In this document: positions 20,220-30,345 of the stretch, piece by piece | Numbering within the stretch: position 1 is the stretch's first letter | Layout of the letters: each line of letters begins with the position of its first letter | Assembly (NCBI GenBank): GCA_030704615.1 | Contig: CM060733.1 | Location: 62,186,001 to 62,250,000, forward strand | Source: Takakia lepidozioides | Lineage: Eukaryota; Streptophyta; Takakiopsida; Takakiales; Takakiaceae | DNA: 64,000 bases | Direction: 5' to 3' | Notes under the pieces: generated by a model | Told to the model about the DNA's origin: nothing | The model's database searches: none | What the model saw: the letters and a program-made list of their open reading frames with translations, nothing else | Translations under genes and position numbers: made by a program

Positions 20220-21746
20220 ATGCGAATGTGGCGCCGCATTTCCGTTAAGTACCATCACGAAGCTACACATCCGTACTTGTTGGAAGAAAATGCGGCACCG
20301 CATTTCAGTTCCACCTTCACATACCTTAGTTGTTGAACGGAAATACGGTGCCGCATTTCCGTCCCACAGCTCCATGTATGAGATACAAAAGGGAAATGCG
20401 GCGCCGCATTTCCGTTCAGGAATGTCGAAAGGTGCGATTCGGACGGAAATGCGGCACAACATTTCAGTTCCCGTGGTTCATGATTTTCAATCTGAATCGA
20501 AATATGGTACCGCATTTCCGTTCCCCCTTCACATACCGCAGTTGATGAACGGAAATGCCGTTCCACATTTCCGTTCGGGAAAGTATAGAGGTCTCACCTG
20601 AACAGAAATGGGGTGCCGCATTTCCTGTCTGGAAAGTTTGAAGGTCTCACATGGATGGAAATGCGGCACCACATTTCCGTCCCACAGCTCCAGGCCTCGT
20701 ATACAAAACGGAAATGCGGCGCCGCATTTCCGTTCGAGAATGTCGGAAGGTCCGACTCGGACGGAAATGCGGAGCCGAATTTCTGTTCCCGTTGTTCACG
20801 ATTTTCAGTCAGAACGGAAATGCGGTACCGCATTTCCGTTCTATAGAGTATTAAGGTCTGACCCTGGCGGAAATGCGGTGCCGCATTTTTGTTCCACAGC
20901 TCCATGCCTCACATACAAAACGGTAATGCGGCGCCGCATTTCCGTTTTGGAATGTTGGAAGGTGCGACTCCGACGGAAATGCGGTACCGCATTTCAGTTC
21001 CGATGTTTCACGATTTTTCATCAGAACGGAAATGCGGTGCCGCATTTGCGTTCTGGAATGTTGGGAGGTGCGACTCGGATGGAAATGCGCTGCCGCATTT
21101 CAGTTCCGATGGTTCACGATTTTCAGTCAGAACGGAAATGCGGCACCGCATTTCCGTTCTGGATAGTATGAATGTCTCAACCGGTCGGATTTGCGCTGTC
21201 TCAAGCGGTCGGAATTGCACTCGGCTCCATGCATCAGATACAAAATGGAAATGCGGCGCCGCATTTCCGTTCTAGAATGTCGGAAAGTGCGACTCGGACG
21301 GAAATGCGGTGCCGCATTTCTGTTCCCGTTGTTCATAATTCTCAATCAGAACGGAAATGTGGTACCGCATTTCCGTTCCACCTTCACATACCGTGCTTTT
21401 TGGATGGAAATACGTTACCGCATTTCCGTTCTGGAGAGTGTTAAGGTCTCACCCGGGCGGATATGCGGTGCCGCATTTCCGTTCTGGAATGTCGGAAAGT
21501 GCCACTCGGACGGAAATGCGGTGCCGCATTTCTGTTCCCTTTGTTCATGATTCTCAATCAGAACGGAAATGCGGTACCACATTTCCATTCCACCTTCACA
21601 TACCGTGCTTGCTGGATGGAAATGCGTTACCGCATTTCCGTTCTGGAGAGTATAAAGGTTTCCCCCGGACGGAAACTCGGTGCCGCATTTCCGTCGCTCT
21701 GGTGCATGACCAAGATGCAATACGGAAATGCGGCGCTGTATTTCCG
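20220..21746 (+). repeat. 53-bp phased palindrome array (27 units)
   Basis: Palindromes of family A (half-site GGAAATGCGG, variable central two bases, reverse complement). I located centres at 20,296, 20,349, 20,402, 20,455, 20,508, 20,561, 20,614, 20,667, 20,720, 20,773, 20,826, 20,879, 20,932, 20,985, 21,038, 21,091 and 21,144, then 21,257, 21,310, 21,363, 21,416, 21,469, 21,522, 21,575, 21,628, 21,681 and 21,734. Every step is exactly 53 bp except one of 113. An extra palindrome at 20,232 is 64 bp away. The 29-bp spacers are not identical: about five types recur in order (ACAGCTCCATG, GGAATGT, TTCACGATTTTC, CCTTCACATACC, AGTATTAAGGTCT). The array sits between two divergent genes. Confidence 0.95.
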
Positions 21747-21958
21747 TCCACCAGCAATCGAAAGAATCACTCGGGACGGGAAATCTGGAACCTGAATGGG
21801 TTGCATTGTTCCGAAACAACACAATTGCGGCCAGTCTTGATGAGCACAACTTGGTTGTCTGACCGTTTTAACTAACAGTACTGGCACTTGTCAGTGCGAA
21901 CGTTCTTGTCTGCACCGAGAATACTGCTGGATCCACCCTCAGGAGAAACTGTCAGGAG

Positions 21959-24900
21959 ATGTTATTTCGTCGCCGAATCGGCCATTATTGTCTTACTTAC
22001 TGGCTATGGAATCACACCTCCCACCTTCATGCATGTAGCTTGAAACAATACTTTCCACTTCAATGTGCGACTTCCAATCGTCGATGGACTCCGCATGGTG
22101 CCTGTGAGCCTTGGTCTGTCGCTATACTGAACCTCGCACTTGCCAACTTCGTGCGGTCTTCGATGGCTCCGAATTCCTACGCTATAGTTTGCTGTCCTCC
22201 GCAACTTGGGAGAGCCTGGATCCCAAACGAGGGAGGACTTTGCAGAGTGACTGAAACTTACCTTTGTTCCAAATTCAAGCTCATACCGGGCACAGTTTAT
22301 TTGGAAGAAGAAAGGAAGGATGTTCCTGGACAGGTTGACGAGACCATTGTCGTGCTAGGTAACGACGGAGGTTGCGGAATCGAATGGCACGTACCCCCAT
22401 CAGACACCATCCTGTACCGAGCTGTGGGAATGCCCATTCCCTTTCCGAATCAGTCGCTGCCCACACCATCCAGAAACCGACAGGCGGCCACTGCCAACAG
22501 AGAGGTATGCAACGATAATCATTCCCGACCTGGACCGTCAAGACCCTCCATAGCTTCTCGTGTGGACGTATTCGACATTTCCGACGAGGAAGATGATTGC
22601 ATTGAGGTACCCATGTCCTCCACACGGCCGTTCAAATCCGGCATGGACGTCTCTATAGGTGCTACGCATGTGCCCTCGAGCATAACTCCAACTCGGTCCA
22701 TTGTGCAGCTCCTACGACAACATCACCTCAATGGTTCTCGCTCCGAGCTGGCTGCTCTCGACTATGCCAAATTCCTAGTCAGAAAGGTAACGTTTCTGCC
22801 TCCCGAAGTCGATGGCAATGTCATCTTCGAGTTTCCACCTGTTTCTTCGTCAAACAAAGCCTCCGGGATGTTAACAAACATGGATCGAAAGCATGACGGA
22901 CACCCCTGGTGTGTGACGAAGACCAGTAGCACAAAAATTGCTGATGGTGTTCGTGTACGATATGTCCTCTGTGCGGGGAAGCTGAGGTGCCTCAATCCCA
23001 CCTGCTTCCACTTTCTCTCCAAAGGAGGGCGGAGAAACGAGACGGATTGGATTGGCACAACGCATCATCCATTCATTGTCTCCAGCCAAGCTCCTGCGGG
23101 TTCTTTCAAGTGTGCACATTGCAAAGAACCATCGACGTGCATGTCCATGTGCAGAGCCAAGCAATATTACGTAATCCATTTGCTCCCGGACTTGACTAGA
23201 GCTTGCATACACGTTGGGGTCCACTGCCACCCCTTGGCGAGAGGCAACATGCGGGAGGCTGTGCAGGAAGCACACGACATCATAAAAGAGGAGGTGAAAT
23301 TGAGCCCCGGAGCCAGACCAAAGCAGATTCAGCTGAAGGCAGCCCACAAGATTGCTCTTGGCAAAATCATGTCTGAAGATGGTTCCGACCGAGAGCCCTT
23401 GACCGAGACGAGATGCGTGACCTCTTGGAGTCCGTCTCGCACGTTTGTAGTCCGAATGTGCGGAATCACATGTATCTTGCAAGCAGGAGTTCGGCAGGGG
23501 GTCGGACATGTACTCAATCCTGGAGGTGAAACGAATGACTGGATATGACTACATCCAAGGTAGCAGGTTTCCAGGGCAAGGCAGCGAATCCGATCGTTGT
23601 TACATTTTCAAAATGTCGACGTGTGGGCCTGGGAGTGGAGTCGACTTGGTCACTCGCATGACAACTAGAAACTTGTCGAATGCTTGGGTGATGTTTGATC
23701 ACATCAAGCGAATTACAAACCATCAGTGGGTGACTATGGGTGCGCATGTTTATGACTATCACTCCAAGAGGCTCATGACGATTGCAATCTCCGAGATGAA
23801 AGGGGAGGACACACAGTCCGAGATGCATCTGTGGGAGGGCATAAACGAGCAGATGGCAAGGGCGGGATTGCCAGAGCCCAATTTCAGGGGATTCATGGCA
23901 GACAACGCTCAGGCCAACTGGGCAGCGGTGCGGCGTGTGTACGGTGAGGACCCCAATATTCCAATGGAGGGGAAAGAGAGATCCTGTGGATTCCATTGGA
24001 TGCAGAGTCTATCCCACTACACTACCAAATTTGTTGCTAGCTCATTCCAGGCTGAACACCGTGTCCTTTGTACGGCGTGGAAGGATGCACCCACATTTGA
24101 TGACGCGGAGGTTAAGTTTGCTATCATCGAGGCTTGGTGGAACACGTCAGGTGCAGTGGAGACAACCAATCTGGGAGCATTGCACAGCTGGTTGGGGTGG
24201 TGGCATTTTCGGTATCGACAGTTCGGACAGTACATGCGGGAGGTAGGCTGCTGTCATTTTCGTTCATTTGTCTTTCTGTTACGCACATTTCGATTGGTCC
24301 CGCACCATTGTTTGTGTCCTTCTAGGAGCGGTGCTTGGATTCCGACACGGACATGCCGAACACGAATATGGCAGAATCGGTCCACTCCTCCTGCGAGCGT
24401 CTTCTGCCGCACATCTGGTGGACGTAGTGACGGCCACAACGGAGGACATCGACAGAGCAATCATGCAGCAAGCCACGTACTACAAGTTCCTGAGTGGCAA
24501 ACAATGGGGCTTTGGGCCGGACAGGGAGGAATTGTTGGTACGAATAGCTTCGAGGTCCAAGAATCCACTGAAATGGGCGACAGCATTGCGAGAGAAGATC
24601 AAAGGGACGCCTCTGCACCGCAGAGGTGAACACCTAGAGGGGGACGTCCGGACTCGCCCTGTCAGGCGGAGGATTGAAGAGGAACCCGGGTGCGAAGAGG
24701 ATTCCTGGAGATCCGACAGGAACATTCGGACAGCACCTCGAGGTCCCGTCATGTTGCCGCACAATGTGTCTTCCAGCAGTGGAAGCCCAAGAAATTCCAG
24801 ATCGCCGTCGCCTTCAACCGGGGATTTTGTGCGAGAAATTCCCACCGCTCCCTTGCCCCAGATTCCGCCCGCTGTTATGCAGTATGGCCAAGCCATTGTG

Positions 24901-25755
24901 GAGACGACTATGTCTGCATCACAGTGGAGAATTGCTCGCACAAAGCCGTCGTTTCGAGGAAGGTGTTCCGCAATTCGTGTGGATACACGGCAACGTTGTT
25001 TAGAGATGATAAGGAGGAATCCAGATGGGGCTGTCCCTGCTCCTACTTTTACAGGAAGATTTGTCCATGCAAAGTTTGCGGAGGCGACAACCACCCAGTT
25101 CTGGTTCTGCAGGCACGACATTATGACTTGCGTGTATGGAAAGCCCAAGTACGGCATACAAACAATGCCAGAGGCTCCCCCGGTGTGGCCGGTGGAACCA
25201 GGCTGCGATCTGAGTCAGGTTGAGGCCGACGCCCTTACCGCCGCAGGATTTCGGATGGTGCAGCGCACTGACGTCCCCAGACAACCATTTCCGCTTCCAC
25301 AGCCTCCACCACCGACCCCTATGAGAGCAAGCACAATGGGACATGACAGCTCTAAGCATCCTACACACCGTTGGGGGAAATCGAAGAGGCGGCGACCTCC
25401 CTCAAAAGTAAACGAGACAAGGATGGGGAATGCACTTCGGATGAACTGTACAATCCAGAGCTCGACTGAAGTGCCCCCACCAGGATTCGGGCGTGTGTAT
25501 CAGATGGCCACGGCGGGCTCAGCTGTTCGCAATGAGGTGTACACCATCACCATTTCAGAATTACCCACCTGCAATTGCACCGACTTCCAGATCATGGCGA
25601 ACAAGGGGGCATCATACTGCCCTTGCAAGCATTTGTACTACGTGTACCTAAAGAGACTCCGTTGTAATTCCACAACTCATCACTTCATACATGCACCAGG
25701 GTTGAGCCCCCAGGAGGTTCACACTCTTCTGAATATGGATCCAGGGGACCAATGA
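21959..25755 (+). pseudogene. MULE-A1 transposase, two exons, SWIM zinc finger
   Basis: Catalyses cut-and-paste transposition. Exon 1 runs to 24,242 (GAG|GTAGG), intron 24,243-24,325 (ends TTCTAG), exon 2 24,326-25,755. The frame is open from 21,959; the first likely Met is 22,163 (MAPNSYAI), giving about 1,170 residues. In order: an acidic stretch DVFDISDEEDD that looks like a SUMO-interacting motif; a Cys/His-rich segment (CAGKLRCLNPTC, CAHCKEPSTC, CIHVGVHCHP) typical of N-terminal zinc DNA-binding domains of MULEs; the DDE region with D in MFDHIKR, D in MADNAQANW and the following CGFHW; NTNMAESVHSS, a post-catalytic MULE signature; and a SWIM finger (CNCTDF...CPCKH). Two one-base losses (near 23,406 and 24,392) break this copy. 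Confidence 0.8.
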
Positions 25756-26519
25756 GCTTGGCTTGCGGTCCCAATACAATGGTACGCCCATCCTTTTCGG
25801 ATAGTAGAACTGTACTGCTGCCAGTACCTCAGACTCTGGCCACAGAAAGGTCCGACATATGTCTTGCCTACCAGTAACCTGTTTTGCTCGAACTAAGATA
25901 TTACTATATCGTTCACTTGTTTCCACGTGCATGTATTTTTGTATGTTGGAGGGTTCATGTTTTTCTGCTTTCCGAAAACTTGATTTCCTCATTCGACCTC
26001 CGACAAGGAAATGCGGCGCCGCATTTCCAAGTATCGTCGTAGGTACTGGTAGAGGCGGCCTTCGCCAACACCAAACCGCTCCGAAATTTCGCACGTGCGA
26101 ACCCTAATGCGGCACCTTATTTCCCAGTTCAGTTGCAAACCTTTCCCGCCGAATACCCGAAGAAGACAGAATTGTGAAGTACTGCAGACTGTATTGGTGC
26201 AGACTCCATTGGTTCAATCGCGGCAAAAGGGTCAGCTTCATTCCAATGTTAAGGCATGTAAAACCGCGGAATACTCTATACAGGCCAGTATGCGACGTCC
26301 TTTTGCAGTGGTATACTGGATTTCCCGTTGCACGGTCACTTATTTCCATGAGCGGATCTAAAAACCATGAGCGGACTTGTTACTGACGACATATCTTCGC
26401 CGCATTACATGATCTGGAACGTCCAAAAACGGCAAGGTCAAATAAAAAAACTATTATTTTAATACTTGTTTAATCTACCGCATTTCCAAATTTGGAGGAG
26501 TCCGCTCATGAAATCCGCG
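25756..26519 (+). other. MULE-A1 right subterminal region
   Basis: No convincing gene. A family A palindrome is at 26,010-26,031 and a degenerate one at about 26,105. Minus-strand open frames here (25,648-26,094 and 26,104-26,349) have no recognisable features; the first overlaps the transposase end. The same DNA is inverted at 40,150-40,909. Confidence 0.5.
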
Positions 26520-26606
26520 TATCTTAGACTTCGGCTCACCGCTCATGCGGCTCATGCGGCTCATGGCTCATGGCTCATGGTTTCTGCTCATGAAATAGTA
26601 AACCTC
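26520..26606 (+). repeat. Right terminal repeat of MULE-A1
   Basis: Read inward on the minus strand: GAGGTTTACTATTTCATGAG, then CATGAGCC and CATGAGCCG repeats. It shares CTATTTCATGAGC with the left end but differs in the outer 8 bases (GAGGTTTA against GGGGGCTG). Confidence 0.85.
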
Positions 26607-27182
26607 AAACTGTTCCTTCCTCTTCGTTTGAATTCTGGTCATGTTATCAGCTGCATCAGCACGTACTTCTTCCACATGGTATAATTCATGTTTCCTGACC
26701 TTAATTGAATCTTCCAATTCCATTCTCTTTCCCCATTCAGTTCACATGGTAGGTAAAAAGAATTCCACTGGAAGTAAAGCTTCCATACCATAAACTAATT
26801 GGAATGGTGTATACTTAGTGGTGACTTTATATGAAGTCCTGTATGACCACAAAGCTGTCAGCAGCTTTGTATCCCAATCCGTTCTGTTTGCATTGACTAT
26901 CTTAGCCAAGATAGTACATAGTATTTTGTTGGTAGCCTTTGCCTGCCCATTACCCTCTGGGTAATATGTTGTACTCTTCCTATGCACAATCATAAACTCT
27001 TTAGTCAATAGTTCAATGGTCTCATTAATGAAGTGACTCCCTTGGTCATTGATAAATTCCAGGGGACAGCCAAAATCGTGTAAGTATGTTCTCATACATG
27101 AACCTTGCTGTGGACTTGGCTGTGTTGTCCCTCAGAGCTTTAGCATCCACCCACTTCGTAGTATAATCAGTGGCTGTAATTA
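26607..27182 (-). pseudogene. Ty3-A integrase, C-terminal part
   Basis: Read on the minus strand: FINDQGSHFINETIELLTKE (second catalytic Asp), YPEGNGQAKATNK, TDWDTKLLTALWSYRT, and towards 26,607 the start of the DNMTRIQ region. In NGQAKAT the catalytic Glu (NGQAEAT in Ty3-1) is Lys. A frameshift lies near 27,085. The sequence stops in the codon run for GAACAGTTT, where it abuts the GAGG end of a MULE-A element. Upstream integrase sequence continues at 32,627 beyond MULE-B2. Confidence 0.75.
27173..27182 (+). repeat. Target-site duplication GCTGTAATTA (left of MULE-B2)
   Basis: GCTGTAATTA is found here and at 32,627-32,636 on either side of MULE-B2, in Ty3-A integrase DNA. Nine bp plus one chance match, or a true 10-bp duplication. 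Confidence 0.85.
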
Positions 27183-27604
27183 GAGGTTTGCTATTTCATG
27201 AGCATGAGCGGCATGAGCGGAGTAGTAAGACAATCGGTTTTCATGAGCAGAAGTACAAATTTCGAAAATAAAAAACAATAAAAAACAATAATTTAATGCA
27301 ATGTGTCAGGAAAAACAAATATATTATTCGGCCCCTTGAAGGGAAAATTGCAGTTTTGACAGTTGTGCTCATGATATTTCGTCTTCCGCTCATGCCAATT
27401 CCCAGCGACATGTGCAAATATGGCGCTGAATTTCGCGGTAATAGGGTCCGTAACCTGGAAAACGGCGACGTATTTCGCGGTAATAGGTCTCTCTGGCGAA
27501 AAATGCTGCCGAATTCCGCGGCTATAAGTCCCCTCATGACAGGTAATTCGGCGCCATTTTTCCAGTGCATGTTCGGACTTAGCATGTTCGGACGTGCAAC
27601 TCAC
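27183..27604 (-). repeat. MULE-B right-end region (GAGG end) of B2
   Basis: Inverted match to 38,800-39,198 of MULE-B1. It starts with the terminal repeat and CATGAGC units, then AT-rich DNA, and close-spaced half-palindromes with GGCGCC-like centres (CGGCACCATT, GGCGCC) at 40-45 bp steps. No gene seen; the open frames crossing it are chance. Confidence 0.7.
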
Positions 27605-28632
27605 CTCCCGCATATAGTCGCCGAACTGGAGGAAACGATAATGCCACCATGCTAGCCAACTGACCATTGCTCCCTCGTCTGATTTCCTTACAGCACCTGA
27701 CGATGTCCACCAAGCCCGTATGCATGCAAACTGTGTCTCTGCATCATCCAAGGTTGGAGCGCGCTTCCACGCAAGGCACATGGAACGGTGCTCCTCTCTG
27801 AAATCTGGCGCCACGAGCCTGGTTGTGTACTGCGAAAGGCTCTGCAGAAAATGGAACCCACAAGATCTCTCCTTGCCTTCCATGGGAACATTGGGGTCTT
27901 GCCCGTACACCCTTCGGATGGCAGCCCAATTTGCTTGTGCGTTGTCCGCCATGAAACCACGGAAATTCGGAGGGGGCAATCCCGCCTTGGCCATCTGTTC
28001 GTTTATTCCTTGCCAAAGAAGCATCTCCGATTGTGTGTCCTCTCCTTTCATCTCACAAATAGCAATTGTCATTAGCATCCTGCAGTGGGTGTCGTAGACA
28101 TGTGCACCCATTGTCACCCACTGGTGATTTGTAATTCGCTTGATATGGTCGAACATGACCCAACTGTTTGACAAGTTCCTACTCGTCATCCTGTCGACCA
28201 GTTCGACGCCGCTGCCAGGTCCACACGTGGACATTTTGAATACGAAACAACGATCTGCCTCAGTCTCTTGTCCTGGAAACCTACTTCCATGAATGTAGTC
28301 ATATCCACATCGTCGCTTCACCTCCAGAATGGAGTGCATATCCGAGCCACGCCCAATTTTCTGTTTGCATGAGACAATGTGGTTTCGGACATTCGGTGAA
28401 CATACGTGGGACACCGACTCCAGCAATGCCTCCATTTCCTTCTCGTCGAGAGGAACTCTATCGGAGCCGTCTTCCGACATAATTCTGGCCAATGCCATCT
28501 TATGGGCGGCTTGGAGCTGTATCTGTTTGGGTTTGGCACCCGGTCTCAACTTAACCTCCTCCTGAACGAGCTGCTCTGCTTCGTGGGCAGCCTCCCGCGA
28601 GTTCCCCCTCGCCAATTTGTGACAATGGGAAC
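27605..28632 (-). pseudogene. MULE-B transposase, middle fragment
   Basis: Minus-strand frame homologous to residues of the MULE-A transposase from the last zinc-domain His residues (SHCHKLARGN at about 28,630) through the catalytic part: MFDHIKRITNHQ, HVYDTHCRM, MADNAQANWAAIRRVYG, CGFHFLQSL, to YMREV at 27,605. There the conserved intron donor GTGAGT follows, but the downstream exon (NMAES and SWIM parts) is deleted; palindrome DNA follows instead. The N-terminal zinc domain is replaced by array sequence at 28,632. No stop within the fragment. It matches the missing half of the MULE-B1 transposase. Confidence 0.8.
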
Positions 28633-28639
28633 CAACAGG

Positions 28640-29215
28640 GGAAGCCCGGATGAAGTCGCCTCGGGCGCAGAGGCCGGCGCGTGTGCGACAGAGAACATCC
28701 TCTGGATGGAGATTCGGCGCCGAATTTCCATCCGGGCCCCCCAAAGGAAGTCGTGTCGGGGGGTCAGGCCGAAAACTGGCCGGCATAAAAACATCCCCAG
28801 ATGGAAAAACGGCGCCGAATTTCCATCCGGGGTGGTTCGGATGCAGTCGGGGAGGGGGGAGAGGCCGGCACTTGGCCGTCACATTTCAACCCCCGGACGG
28901 AAATTCGGCACCGAATATCGAACAGGGGACGCCCGGATGAAGTCGCCTCGGGCGTAGAGGTCGGCACGTGTTCGACAGAGAGCATCCCTTGGATGGAGAT
29001 TCGGCGCCGAATTTCCATCCGGGCCCCCCCAATGAAGTCTTGTCGGGGTGTCAGACTGAAAACTGGCCGACATAAAAACCTCCCCAGATGGGAAAACGGC
29101 GCCGAATTTCAATCCGGGGCCATTCCAATGCGGTTGGGGAGGGGGGAGAGGTCGGCACCTGGCCGTCATATTTCAACCGCCGGACGGAAATACGGCACCG
29201 AATATCCAACAGAGC
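28640..29215 (+). repeat. MULE-B2 palindrome array, 95-96-bp spacing
   Basis: Family B palindromes (half-site GGAAATTCGG or GGAAAAACGG, centre CG or CA). Centres at 28,718, 28,813, 28,909, 29,005, 29,100 and 29,196: steps 95, 96, 96, 95, 96. A larger unit of about 287 bp (three palindromes plus GAAGTCGCCTCGGGCG and TGGCCG-type spacers) is repeated twice. Confidence 0.9.
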
Positions 29216-29254
29216 GGCGGAGAGGCCGGCACCTCTCCGACAGAGACCAGCCCC

Positions 29255-30345
29255 CGGATGGAAATTCGGCGCCGAATTTCCACCCAGCAGGTAAGTGCAA
29301 TCCCGGATGGATGCAAATCCGGCGCCAAATTTCCATCCAGCAGGTAAGTGAAATCCCGGATCGATCGAAATCCGGCGCCGCAAATCTATCCTGCAGGTAA
29401 TTCGAATCCCGGATGGATGGAAATCCGGCACCGAATTTCCATCCAGCAGGTAAGTCGGATCGCTGGCGTATGGATATTCGGCGCCGAATTTCCATTCGCC
29501 AGGTATTTCATCGCTGAGAATTACCTTCCTGCAGGTAATTCTTATCGACGAAGGTAGGAAGGTAATTCCTCGCTCAGAATTACCTGCAGGAAGGTAATTC
29601 ATCGATCAGAATTACCTGCAGGAAGGTAATTCTCAGCGATGAAATACCTGGCGAATGGAAATTCGGCGCCGGATTTCGATCCATCCGGGATTCCAGTAAC
29701 CTGCTGGACGGAAATGCGGCGCCGAATTTCCATCCATCCGGGATTCGAATTACCTGCTGGACGTAAATTCGGCGCCGAATTTCCATCCATCCGGGATTCC
29801 ACTTACCTGCTGGATGGAAATCCGGCCCCGAATTTCCATCCATCCGGGATTCGAATTACCTGCAGGATGGAAATTCGGCGCCGAATTTCCATCCATCCGG
29901 GATTCCACTTACCTGCTGGATGGAAATCCGGCGCCGAATTTCCATCCATCCGGGATTCGAATTACCTGCAGGATGGAAATTCGGCGCGGAATTTCCATCC
30001 ATCCGGGATTCCACTTACCTGCTGGATGGAAATCCGGCGCCGAATTTCCATCTATCTGGGATTCGAATTACCTGCAGGATGGAAATTCGGCGCCGGATTT
30101 CCATCCATCCGGGATTCCACTTACCTGCAGGATGGAAATCCGGCGCCGAATCTCCATCCATCCGCTCTCCGACCAACCTTGCGGATGGAAATCCGGTGCC
30201 GGATTTCCATCCATCCGCTCTTCGAATTACCTGCATGACGGAAATTTTGCGCGCCGACCTAGCTGGCGGATGGAAATCCGGCGCCGGATTTCCATCCATC
30301 CGCTCTTCGAATTACCTGCATGACTGGAAAAATGGCGCCGAATTT
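29255..30345 (+). repeat. MULE-B2 palindrome array, 53-bp spacing
   Basis: Palindromes with half-sites GGAAATTCGG/GGAAATCCGG in spacers such as ATCCATCCGGGATTC and ACTTACCTGC. Centres: 29,270, 29,323, 29,376, 29,429, 29,482; then a 185-bp stretch; then 29,667, 29,720, 29,773, 29,826, 29,879, 29,932, 29,985, 30,038, 30,091, 30,144, 30,197, 30,250. All steps within both runs are 53 bp. It ends with 30,282 (32 bp) and 30,336 (54 bp). The spacing equals that of MULE-A although the spacers are unrelated. Between the runs (29,500-29,645) lies an inverted repeat of GAATTACCTGCAGGAAGGTA-like words. Confidence 0.9.

Larger units (their letters stand above)
11384..26606 (+). mobile_element. MULE-A1: 15.2-kb Mutator-like transposon with cargo genes
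   Basis: Ends read GGGGGCTGCTATTTCATGAG on the left and, as reverse complement, GAGGTTTACTATTTCATGAG on the right. Both continue into clusters of CATGAGC repeats. Order inside: left repeats, P1 (minus), P2 (plus), scattered palindromes, ParB/methyltransferase-like gene (minus), a 53-bp palindrome array, transposase (plus), right repeats. It has two frameshifts in the transposase and two in the cargo gene. The left flank is Ty3-A protease with TGAAACAAG; the right flank is Ty3-A integrase on the other strand with no matching duplication, indicating a rearrangement. Family and left end are well supported. Confidence 0.85.
20285..26606 (+). repeat. Long inverted repeat, left arm
   Basis: This 6.3-kb stretch (palindrome array, transposase, right end of MULE-A) is present almost unchanged, inverted, at 40,059-46,438. 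By eye the arms differ by scattered single bases, small indels and one extra 53-bp unit. The loop between them is 26,607-40,058. Confidence 0.9.

Noticed and set aside
20285-21746. CRISPR array
   Set aside because: Repeats are palindromic and spacers fall in five recurrent classes, not unique; eukaryotic transposon context without cas genes.
20285-21746. True bacterial parS sites
   Set aside because: The known chromosomal parS core is a different 16-bp palindrome; only the general logic (palindrome plus ParB-like protein) is similar.
20178-21887. Many overlapping open frames on both strands (GNAAPHFRS, EMRRRISV, KCGAAFPF type proteins), also at 44,800-46,500 and 52,900-53,900
   Set aside because: The palindrome reads open in all six frames (GGAAATGCGG and its complement have no stops), so arrays produce long repetitive frames. 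No start or splice context and no conservation at the protein level.
25648-26094. 148-codon minus-strand frame, also at 40,571-41,017
   Set aside because: Overlaps the transposase 3' end in antisense and includes palindrome-derived residues (GNAAPHFLVG); its conservation between copies is that of the DNA.
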